40,557 nucleotides of DNA, taken from contig MGIW01000001.1 in NCBI GenBank assembly GCA_001793945.1, positions 1 through 40,557 on the forward strand, in the 5' to 3' direction. The notes below the pieces were generated by a model that worked only from the letters and a program-made list of their open reading frames with translations, was not told where the DNA came from and made no database searches. Within the stretch, counting starts at the first letter, position 1, and every line of letters starts with the position of its first letter. This stretch comes from Candidatus Wolfebacteria bacterium RIFOXYD12_FULL_48_21. GTDB taxonomy: Bacteria; Patescibacteriota; Minisyncoccia; UBA6257; UBA9933. The translations under genes were made by a program, and so were the position numbers. This document shows, piece by piece, positions 10,736 through 17,716 of the stretch.

Positions 10736-11869
10736 TTACCACGACCCACCCGGTTTTGCAGAACAATCCCAATGCGGCACCACAGTAATGAGCTCATTTT
10801 TTTCATTCCGGTATGTCCTACTCCGCTCAAGCGAACACTCCGCGTCTGTCCTTTTATCCCGATAGGTCGCGCTACTATCGCTCCGTGTCGCTATTTTTTC
10901 AAATTGGTCTGGCCTATCCGCGAAAAACTTCGGATCAATAGCTGCCATGTCCCATTTATACCCATTTGCATGGGAATAATCCCCAGAGGCATGCTGCCCC
11001 TCCGTGACCGAAGTGATGCGTACCGGGATGCCCGAAGCTGCCATAGCAGCAATTGAATCAAGCGTCCCGCCCTGTACCCCCTCCAGTGATATACATCCTC
11101 TCGTACTCCCTCCCGGGGCACATTCCGGCGATAAAGTCACTCCACCAACAGAAGAAAGCCTGCTTCTTGCTGCGGCAGCCTCCACGGTGCCACCGCCCCC
11201 CCTACTTGCTGCCCCTCCGCCACCAAATCCTCCGCCACCCGGAGCTAATCCCCCGGACTCCTCAAAACCTACCTCCGTATTTGTGATCGGCTCGGTTACT
11301 ATTCGCTTCGACGGCTGTAATGTTCGTTGAATCCGATCAATGTCTACGATGTTCGGGTTGATAGTATTGAACAACACCTGCGCGCCGAAAAGCAACACGA
11401 TCCCTTTGAGCGCATTTTTAATATAGTCATTACTTTGCCTGATCTTTGATGGATCGGCTGACATGGTTCGCAATACGCCACCATACATAATAACGCCAAC
11501 CGCGACAATACCTACCAATCCCATAAGATATTTATAGATCAGAAACACCATATCCGCCGGGCCTTGTGCTCCCTGCAATATATCGGGGAGATAGCGCGTT
11601 ACATAGATCGAATTTGCCGCAGGCGCCGGAGCGGCGGCCGGTGGGGCGATTGTCGATATTACATCTTGCGATATCGGCGTTGCAGCCGCTGGGGTCGGAG
11701 CGGAGTATGGCGTTGCCGTCGCATTTGAAAAATCAACATCCACAACGGCATGCGCTTTTCCTATGAATAACAATGTGCACATGCCAATGACCATGCCACC
11801 AAAAACAATACCGCGATAGGCGCGTCTTATGACATGTCCTCTTGCAATGAAAAATGTTTTACTGTTCAT
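10736..11869 (-). CDS. VirB2/TrbC-like pilin fused to M15-like peptidase domain
   Basis: The 377-aa precursor has a signal segment (about 20-41, ending AHA), a Pro/Ala-rich stretch (52-86), then two hydrophobic helices (107-135 and 150-170) with the small polar loop typical of VirB2/TrbC pilins. A Gly-rich linker (208-228) leads to a C-terminal domain with the array H293, H300, G303, D307 and a late HWD (366-368). This pattern resembles the zinc site of M15-type D-Ala-D-Ala peptidases. Known VirB2 proteins are about 100 aa without such a tail. If correct, the protein combines a pilus or channel component with a wall-cutting activity usually supplied by VirB1-type enzymes. The pilin part is moderately secure; the peptidase assignment is by motif only. 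Confidence 0.7.
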   Translation of the reverse strand: MNSKTFFIARGHVIRRAYRGIVFGGMVIGMCTLLFIGKAHAVVDVDFSNATATPYSAPTPAAATPISQDVISTIAPPAAAPAPAANSIYVTRYLPDILQGAQGPADMVFLIYKYLMGLVGIVAVGVIMYGGVLRTMSADPSKIRQSNDYIKNALKGIVLLFGAQVLFNTINPNIVDIDRIQRTLQPSKRIVTEPITNTEVGFEESGGLAPGGGGFGGGGAASRGGGGTVEAAAARSRLSSVGGVTLSPECAPGGSTRGCISLEGVQGGTLDSIAAMAASGIPVRITSVTEGQHASGDYSHANGYKWDMAAIDPKFFADRPDQFEKIATRSDSSATYRDKRTDAECSLERSRTYRNEKNELITVVPHWDCSAKPGGSW

Positions 11870-11891
11870 GATATCAAACTGTCATTAATAA

Positions 11892-12599
11892 TCAGGGTAA
11901 ATCTACGAGCACCTTCCCTGTCGCGCGTTCTATTGCCTTTCCCGGGTTCGTAACTGTCGCCTCGATGGTCGATTTTGCCCCGTCCCGCGGTTCGTTCCCT
12001 GCCGAGAAAAGCAGGCGCGGTTCTGCGGCAGTAGCCGCTTGCAATGCGCTTCCATCTACCGCCCATTGCATCCTTAGATCCTTCGCACTTGCCGCATTAA
12101 AAAAGAACGGCCATGCGTAAAACAAATTATCGCCTCGCGCAACCTTCTTTTGCGCGTACGGAATATCTATGACTACTTCCTGTTTCTTTACCGGAATGTC
12201 AAAGAGTTTAGTCACGGTCTGCCCCTTATAGTCGGGAAGTATTATTTTTATACTTAGCACATCTCCTCCGTACTTTTTATTGTATACGGTCAGCTGGCGG
12301 ATACCCAATCCATTCACTTCGTTCTTCAACAGTTTGCCATCAACATACCAGCGCACTATGGTCTTGGAAAGGTCCGCAACCTTTCCGTTTTCTACCAGCT
12401 CAAACCCAATTGCCAAAAAACTTTGATAGGTCGGGAATGCTTTCCCTTCGTACCATGCTGGTACGAAGGTCTTTGTTTGCCAACTTGTCATGAACTCCGC
12501 TTCCGCATGCGCGGGAACGACAGACCCCAACATGCCCGCAAACATGGCGCCGATCAATAGAAACCCATATCGTATTGTGCGAACTTTAAGATATTTCAT
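11892..12599 (-). CDS. Exported protein of the secretion cluster, unknown function
   Basis: From the ATG at 12599 the 235-aa protein starts with a clear signal peptide (basic MKYLKVRTIRYG, hydrophobic FLLIGAMFAGMLGSVV, cleavage after AHA). The mature part is mostly beta-strand-like with Ig-like features, for example the segment TIVRWYVDGKLL, and no catalytic motif that I recognise. The longer upstream reading lacks a signal peptide at its N-terminus and overlaps the previous gene, so it was not used. It lies between a small membrane protein and the pilin-like gene, so it is probably a periplasmic or surface subunit of the machine. Confidence 0.75.
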   Translation of the reverse strand: MKYLKVRTIRYGFLLIGAMFAGMLGSVVPAHAEAEFMTSWQTKTFVPAWYEGKAFPTYQSFLAIGFELVENGKVADLSKTIVRWYVDGKLLKNEVNGLGIRQLTVYNKKYGGDVLSIKIILPDYKGQTVTKLFDIPVKKQEVVIDIPYAQKKVARGDNLFYAWPFFFNAASAKDLRMQWAVDGSALQAATAAEPRLLFSAGNEPRDGAKSTIEATVTNPGKAIERATGKVLVDLP

Positions 12600-12636
12600 T
12601 CGTATATATATCCACCGCTCATTACCGCATTTTGAT

Positions 12637-13044
12637 CTATGCGCGTGCGGCACTCGTAGCCGGGGCGGTTGCCATTTTCTTCGCGCCTGCCACCGATTCA
12701 AGCGCGCCAAATTTCTCCGGACGGTTGATCATCCAAATCCCCATAGCGGTGCCAATGAACTTTCCCGGAGCAAGTCCGCCAGTTGCCGCATCGATCACTG
12801 CACAAACCGGCGTAACGATCAATTTCTTTATCCCCTTTCCGCCACGCAATAGCATATACATTTCGATGAGTGCCGCCATGGCGGCATTCATAATCTCCGT
12901 AATCATTATACCAGCTCCCGCTGTAAACACCAAAATAGCCGCCTCAAACAATTCTTCGATACCAACCAGCATCAATACCAATATCGTCTCCGGGAGCCCT
13001 ATTATTTTTTGTGGGGATTCTTCGGGCATAGGTTTATATGTCAT
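12637..13044 (-). CDS. Small membrane protein of the secretion cluster
   Basis: The protein is 135 aa with hydrophobic segments near 20-45 and 45-65, then an amphipathic stretch around 75-105 and an Ala-rich tail. I recognise no family. Its first ATG is formed by the end of a palindromic repeat; Met6 (13029) is an alternative start. It follows the VirB4-like ATPase gene in transcription order, separated by a repeat, and is probably a membrane accessory component. Confidence 0.65.
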   Translation of the reverse strand: MTYKPMPEESPQKIIGLPETILVLMLVGIEELFEAAILVFTAGAGIMITEIMNAAMAALIEMYMLLRGGKGIKKLIVTPVCAVIDAATGGLAPGKFIGTAMGIWMINRPEKFGALESVAGAKKMATAPATSAARA

Positions 13045-13132
13045 TCCGAGTCTTTCGAGAAATATGCAGCCGGGCTCAGATCCCTCGGCTCCTCCGTCCG
13101 CCGACTGGCGGACGGATACACTCGGGATGACA
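13040..13132. repeat. Dispersed palindromic element, copy 6
   Basis: A complete element runs from GTCATTCCGAG to CTCGGGATGACA with a nested CCGCCGACTGGCGG palindrome. It separates the ATPase gene from the small membrane protein gene and overlaps the latter's first codon. Confidence 0.85.
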
Positions 13133-13154
13133 AGCCATACGGGAACGCCATATG

Positions 13155-14906
13155 TTATTTGTTTTCTTTTGCCATTTCCAACAGTTGCTCCGGATCGGTG
13201 GTTATGATCCTATCTTCAAAATAAGACGGGATCACCTTGATTGCCACATGCTTGAGCCCGACAAGAAAGATTCCCTCGCCGATACCCGCAGAAAGTACAA
13301 GACTTTTTTCCGCTTCGCTCAGCGAAAATGTCTTCGCCAGAATATCTATGCTTGATGGCGCCTGTTTCAGCAACAACTGCAACGACGAGTTGGTGACGAT
13401 CGGCACGCCATACGGCGAACCCATGAAATCGTCCACATTTTGCGTAATTGTGGTCATGCCCAAATAATATTTTCTGCATCGCTTTGCGAGTGAAAACAGA
13501 AATGCGGCGCTGTCCGCGTGTTTCATCAGCACCCATGCCTCGTCGATAATAAGGATGCGCTTTTTCATTTGCGCACGGATGAGGTTCCAAATATAGCTCA
13601 GCATCATATACATGGCAATCGGACGCAATTCTTCTTCCAAGTCGCGCGTCGAGAATATTACCAGTCTATTTTTTATGTCGATGTTCGTCGCGCGATTTGC
13701 AAACCCCGCATATGTTCCTTGCGTAAACTTATACAACTTTGCGGCCATGCTTTTCCCGCCCTCCATGTTTTCAAGCACGGTCTGCAGATCGCTCAACAAC
13801 GGCGCTTCAAGTTTTGAAAAATCCTTAATGTCTGCAGTGATCCCCCGCGACGCGTAGGTTTCGTTGATCGCGCGGTCCAACAGCGCATCTTCCTCGGGCG
13901 ACACCTCGCCCATCATCAGTTTCAAAAGGCCAACTACATTTAAGATATGTGAACGGAATGTATCGGCAGGGTCTTCGCCTTCCGGCACCACCGGAATATC
14001 CAATGGGTTGATGGCCGTATCGGATGTCAACGAGATCTTCAACAGACTCCCGCCGACCGCATCGGACAATTTTTGATATTCATTTTCCGGATCGATTACG
14101 ATAACATCGATGCCCAGCATCAACGACCGCAATATTTCCAACTTCGTACTATATGATTTACCGGCGCCGGATTTTGCAAACACGACCTGGTTCGCGTTTT
14201 CCAACGAAAACCGATCGAAAATGATCAGCGAATTATTGTGCTGATTAATGCCATACAATACGCCCTTATCTGAGGTAAGGTCTTCGGACACAAACGGAAA
14301 CAACGATGAGATCGGACTCGTGTTGAGCGCCGTGTGAATATCGAGTCTATCTTGCCCGATCGGCAATGTCGAAATAAACCCTTCAATATGTTGAAAAATA
14401 GACGGTTTTACATAGACCATTTGACTCTCGAGCATGGAGGCAATACGGCTCTCCGCCCGGGCCAACTCGTCTACGGAAGATGCGTAAATAGTTATATAAA
14501 CCCCTACATCAAACAATTTTTCTTCCGCTTGCTGAAGCTGATCGCGCAATGCTTCTATGTCCTGATATGCCGTTTCGAGCGCCGGATCGCGTACCAACCC
14601 CTTTTCATCGCGTTCGGAAAGCTGCGCCTCCACCTGCGTTACCTTGCGACGCAATTTACTCAACGCGGTCGATGTGTCGATTGGATGCACAAAAATGGAA
14701 ATGTCCAGCAGGTTTGGCAAGTTAATGATCACATCAAACCATCCGGTCGAAAGATACCGCGGGTAGGTAAACACAAAAAGCGTTTTTACGAATGTATCGC
14801 CAAGCCGTATATAATTGGGGTTCGCCTCAAGCGCAGCGGGAGCGATAACATTTTTTACATCGTCGTCTCCTCCTTCGTATGCCTGGGGTAGGGTTATTTT
14901 TTCCAT
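13155..14906 (-). CDS. VirB4/TraC-family secretion ATPase (C-terminal motor part)
   Basis: This P-loop ATPase should power substrate transfer or pilus assembly at the cytoplasmic face of the type IV secretion-like complex. From the ATG at 14906 (583 aa) it has Walker A FAKSGAGKSYS at 243-253 and Walker B RILIIDEAW at 450-458, followed by the family's TITQN segment. A Gln/Glu-rich coiled region (about 85-135) lies in the N-terminal third. A start seven codons upstream (14927) is also open but lies in the end of a repeat. A separate gene just upstream encodes a TraC-like N-terminal protein, so the machine's ATPase functions look split. PrgI and VirB6-like genes nearby support the assignment. 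Confidence 0.9.
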   Translation of the reverse strand: MEKITLPQAYEGGDDDVKNVIAPAALEANPNYIRLGDTFVKTLFVFTYPRYLSTGWFDVIINLPNLLDISIFVHPIDTSTALSKLRRKVTQVEAQLSERDEKGLVRDPALETAYQDIEALRDQLQQAEEKLFDVGVYITIYASSVDELARAESRIASMLESQMVYVKPSIFQHIEGFISTLPIGQDRLDIHTALNTSPISSLFPFVSEDLTSDKGVLYGINQHNNSLIIFDRFSLENANQVVFAKSGAGKSYSTKLEILRSLMLGIDVIVIDPENEYQKLSDAVGGSLLKISLTSDTAINPLDIPVVPEGEDPADTFRSHILNVVGLLKLMMGEVSPEEDALLDRAINETYASRGITADIKDFSKLEAPLLSDLQTVLENMEGGKSMAAKLYKFTQGTYAGFANRATNIDIKNRLVIFSTRDLEEELRPIAMYMMLSYIWNLIRAQMKKRILIIDEAWVLMKHADSAAFLFSLAKRCRKYYLGMTTITQNVDDFMGSPYGVPIVTNSSLQLLLKQAPSSIDILAKTFSLSEAEKSLVLSAGIGEGIFLVGLKHVAIKVIPSYFEDRIITTDPEQLLEMAKENK

Positions 14907-14922
14907 GGTGGTGGTTAGTATT

Positions 14923-15009
14923 GTCATTCCGAGCCTTTCGAGGAATCTGTTTTTGCAAACTTCAGATCCTTCGGCTCCTCCGCCAGCTGGCGGATGCGCT
15001 CAGGATGAC
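14923..15009. repeat. Dispersed palindromic element, copy 7
   Basis: A complete element (GTCATTCCGAG...CAGGATGAC) contains the perfect 16-bp palindrome TCCGCCAGCTGGCGGA. It sits between the TraC-like gene and the ATPase gene and overlaps the upstream start option of the ATPase. Confidence 0.88.
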
Positions 15010-15025
15010 ACATTCGGTCTTTTTA

Positions 15026-15679
15026 TTACTGTTTTGCAATACCCAGTCCTTTCTTTTCGGTCGGCGCAGGGTTGTACAGATTATAAAACAATTCTATCAA
15101 CTCTTCATCGTTCAACGCGACCGCACGCAAGCCGATACCTGCGAGACCTGCAACTACATGGTCTGCCCGTTGCTCCAATTGACCGATCGCCTCATCTAAT
15201 GATACTTGCTCACCGGCCGCTTCTGCCGCACCCGACTTCTTTCCAATGAAGGGGATATTTTTCAGCAGCCCGCCGGTCGTTACGATCATAGCTCGGTCAT
15301 ACGGGACGACCACAAAGAACGATTTTCCCATAATATCACTTTGCTCCACAAACGATCTGATAAATTCACTATATTCGGTTATCTGCTCCCGCAATAGTTC
15401 GTTTGTTTCCGCTTCTTGCCTGATTGCGAGCCCATCGAGATAGCCTTTTATATTCAGTCGACGCGAATGCACGATGATCTGCAAAGAAAAATCGAGTGAG
15501 TTTATGAACTCCTGATATGCCCCTAAAATGATGTTTTTATCTTCTTCTGATTTCAACGCAAAATTGATCCCGCTTACCAATAGGATCTTTCGCAATGCGC
15601 CTCCCTTTAAAATAACCGTTCCATTATGGACCCGCTCTACATCCACGAATTGTTGCGTTGCTTGTGTTTCTTGTGGCAT
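15026..15679 (-). CDS. TraC-like / VirB4 N-terminal-like protein
   Basis: The 217-aa soluble protein has strand-rich blocks (GTVILKGGALRKILLVSG, LQIIVHSRRLN, KSFFVVVPYD) typical of the N-terminal domain of VirB4/TraC ATPases. It has no Walker motif. Its position between prgI and the P-loop ATPase suggests it is the detached N-terminal module that docks the ATPase to the membrane ring. A TATAAT box lies 9 nt before the ATG with no Shine-Dalgarno, so a leaderless internal transcript is possible in addition to operon read-through. The assignment to the TraC-like family is by pattern and context. Confidence 0.75.
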   Translation of the reverse strand: MPQETQATQQFVDVERVHNGTVILKGGALRKILLVSGINFALKSEEDKNIILGAYQEFINSLDFSLQIIVHSRRLNIKGYLDGLAIRQEAETNELLREQITEYSEFIRSFVEQSDIMGKSFFVVVPYDRAMIVTTGGLLKNIPFIGKKSGAAEAAGEQVSLDEAIGQLEQRADHVVAGLAGIGLRAVALNDEELIELFYNLYNPAPTEKKGLGIAKQ

Positions 15680-15688
15680 TGTTTTTTG

Positions 15689-15694
15689 ATTATA
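15689..15694 (-). promoter_or_regulatory. TATAAT box 9 nt before the TraC-like start
   Basis: A perfect -10 hexamer lies just past the prgI stop codon and 9 nt from the next ATG. The -35 region is poor. It is listed because the same spacing recurs at other genes without a Shine-Dalgarno. Confidence 0.4.
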
Positions 15695-15709
15695 TCATAT
15701 CGCCGCCTC

Positions 15710-16258
15710 TTATCTAAAATCGACCCGTTTTGCTGCTTCTTTATCACCCGTCCTTTTTCTAAATATGCTTACCCGCTCCGTGACCACTGCCGGTATATTC
15801 CTTTCCCGTTGCGGAATCGGATTTTTTGTCGTCGCAAGATCGCCTGACAGCTTATTGATCGAAGGCATTTGCGCAGTAAACTTTTTAAGCGTGTTCCGCT
15901 TATCGACTATATGCTCTTCGGGCATCGGGGCCGCTTGGGGCACCCCCTTTAATTCGGAGAATTCAAATGTTCGTTCCTTCGTTTCGCGCCGCCATAGATA
16001 CAACCGCGGCTTCCAAAAAAACCCCGCGGCTGCAAACGCCACCTTGGTCAACGGCTGACCGTTGACCTTTACCAACGCGAGCGCAAGCGTTCCTCCGACC
16101 GAAATGATCGCAATGATTGCACCCGCCAAAAAAGGAAGTAGTGTGAACGCGACAAAAGCCACCACACCTCCTCCTACAACATACAACAGTTGTCGCAACG
16201 AAAACGGTCCGGCTATCTTGTCTTCTATTTCTATAAATTGGGGTATCTGGAATTGCAT
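15710..16258 (-). CDS. prgI: PrgI family protein
   Basis: The 182-aa protein begins MQFQIPQFIEIEDKIAGPFS, the family's typical N-terminus. Two adjacent membrane helices follow (about 24-42 and 44-64), then a cytoplasmic tail. PrgI/TcpE-type proteins are inner-membrane components of type IV secretion and conjugation machines and precede the VirB4-like ATPase, as here. The reading frame stays open 22 codons upstream to 16324, but that extension is made of a heptamer array and the end of a palindromic repeat, so the family start at 16258 is preferred. The tail has a conserved-looking proline and lysine-rich end. Confidence 0.88.
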   Translation of the reverse strand: MQFQIPQFIEIEDKIAGPFSLRQLLYVVGGGVVAFVAFTLLPFLAGAIIAIISVGGTLALALVKVNGQPLTKVAFAAAGFFWKPRLYLWRRETKERTFEFSELKGVPQAAPMPEEHIVDKRNTLKKFTAQMPSINKLSGDLATTKNPIPQRERNIPAVVTERVSIFRKRTGDKEAAKRVDFR

Positions 16259-16266
16259 TGCTTCGC

Positions 16267-16301
16267 GACTAATGACTTTTAACTCATGACTACTAACGGG
16301 T
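16267..16301. repeat. Heptamer tandem array 4
   Basis: Five units (GACTAAT, GACTTTT, AACTCAT, GACTACT, AACGGGT) lie between a palindromic repeat and the prgI start. Confidence 0.6.
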
Positions 16302-16319
16302 GCAGACAATGCTTCTTTT

Positions 16320-16415
16320 GTCATTCCGATCCGCCAGTCGGCGGACGAGGAATCTGCTTTTTAGATTCAGATCCTTCGACTCCTCCGCCAGCTGGCGGAT
16401 GCGCTCAGGATGACA
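16320..16415. repeat. Dispersed palindromic element, copy 8
   Basis: A complete copy (GTCATTCCGATCC...CAGGATGACA) carries two nested palindromes, CCGCCAGTCGGCGG and CCGCCAGCTGGCGG, one in each arm. Confidence 0.88.
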
Positions 16416-16425
16416 TACGCGCACA

Positions 16426-17538
16426 TTATTTCTTATCTTCCGCTCTCTCTAATGTGCGCAGATCGATGACATCTTCATTTATCGGTATGTCCGCGAGGCG
16501 CGGCTCCCCTCCTTGTGGCGGCATCGGCGCGGCGACTTCCATTCGCTGCGGCGTCTTCATAACCACCGCCGAAGATGTTTCCGGCATAAGCGGTACGGGC
16601 ACGATCGGCGATCGATCCGCTACCCCAGCCTGCGACATCGGTTGCGGTTCCTGCGCGATCGGCGTAGCTGCGATAGGCTCACTGTGCATAAGATCTATGA
16701 CCTTGGGCTCAAAATCAACTTCATGCTCCTGTTTTGTGACCGGCGTAAACGCCGTTGCATCTTTTTGTTCTTGCGCCGGCGCACCAAATATATCCTCAGG
16801 GGCTTTTGCGCTCGTATAATGCACAACCCGTACCGGCCGTTGCTCTGTCGTTGCAGCTTCTTGAGGTCGCACTCCAACCCCTTCCACCATGCTCACTTCC
16901 GCAGTGACCCCCACTCCTTTCGGCTTTTGCCCTTGTGTCTTTCCAAACCCGAACATACCGCCAAACGAACTCAACGCACGCCTTTTTTGCGCGATTGGCT
17001 GCAGTTCCGCTTCGGAATGGATCATAGTTGGGCCCTCTACTGCCGGCGCCTCGCCTATGCGCACCTTGCGAATATCCACCTCTGTATTGGTCCTTTCTGC
17101 CGGAGAAGCCGCCACTTCGGTTGCCACCATCGCCGGAACCGATTCCATGGTCACCGACTCTTTTTTAACAAACCCAGATCCGCTCTCGGCAACGATACGC
17201 GGGCCATTACCCGACATATCCCCGTATAATTTCAGAATATCTCCTTTGATCAACAAAAATATTCTTTTATCCATTTGAAAGATGACGCGATCGATCGCCT
17301 GTGGATCCATACCGGGGATGGACCTGAGTTCGCTTGCAAGGTCGTTGAATTGCGTAAAACCAAGCATAATATTTCCGGCTACGATCAAAACCTGTTCCGC
17401 AACTTCGTCCGAAAGCCCCGTTTCTTCGCAAGCCTTCCAAATGATATCGCCGTTTTCCGGCGAGAAGAACGCCTCCTTCAATGATTCAGGAACATGCTCC
17501 CATCGGTCATAGATTTGTTCATTAGTTACTGTCAACAT
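16426..17538 (-). CDS. Hypothetical acidic cytoplasmic protein of the secretion cluster
   Basis: The 370-aa protein has no signal peptide or membrane segment. The N-terminal 110 residues form a compact helical region (LTVTNEQIYDRWEHVPESL onwards), and the rest is low-complexity, rich in Pro, Ala, Glu and Val and likely disordered, ending in an acidic-basic tail. I recognise no family. The start at 17538 is chosen because the upstream 19 codons read through the arm of a palindromic repeat. It lies between the VirB6-like gene and prgI, so it may be a cytoplasmic adaptor or regulator of the machine; this is inference from position only. Confidence 0.7.
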   Translation of the reverse strand: MLTVTNEQIYDRWEHVPESLKEAFFSPENGDIIWKACEETGLSDEVAEQVLIVAGNIMLGFTQFNDLASELRSIPGMDPQAIDRVIFQMDKRIFLLIKGDILKLYGDMSGNGPRIVAESGSGFVKKESVTMESVPAMVATEVAASPAERTNTEVDIRKVRIGEAPAVEGPTMIHSEAELQPIAQKRRALSSFGGMFGFGKTQGQKPKGVGVTAEVSMVEGVGVRPQEAATTEQRPVRVVHYTSAKAPEDIFGAPAQEQKDATAFTPVTKQEHEVDFEPKVIDLMHSEPIAATPIAQEPQPMSQAGVADRSPIVPVPLMPETSSAVVMKTPQRMEVAAPMPPQGGEPRLADIPINEDVIDLRTLERAEDKK

Positions 17539-17550
17539 GGTTTTATTCTT

Positions 17551-17695
17551 TATCATTCCCGCCTCCGCGAGGATGACACTCAAGTGCATTGTCATTCCCG
17601 TCCTTCGACAAGCTCAGTCCGCCAGCCGGCGGATCCGGCGGGAATCCAGTAGCCATAGGAAAGGGCTCTGGATCCCGTTTTTCAACGGGATGACA
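17551..17695. repeat. Dispersed palindromic elements, copy 9 (tandem)
   Basis: At least two units: a short TATCATTCCCG...GAGGATGACA hairpin, then GTCATTCCCG...GGCGGGAATCC with nested CTTCGACAAGCTCAG and CCGCCAGCCGGCGG modules, followed by a GGATCCCG...CGGGATGACA unit. Confidence 0.85.
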
Positions 17696-17716
17696 ACCTT
17701 TGGGTATTTAGAAACC

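Noticed and set aside
17550-17595. Start of the acidic secretion-cluster protein at 17595
   Set aside because: The 19 extra codons read through a repeat arm; the internal ATG at 17538 gives a cleaner N-terminus, though the upstream start is kept in the findings as a possibility.
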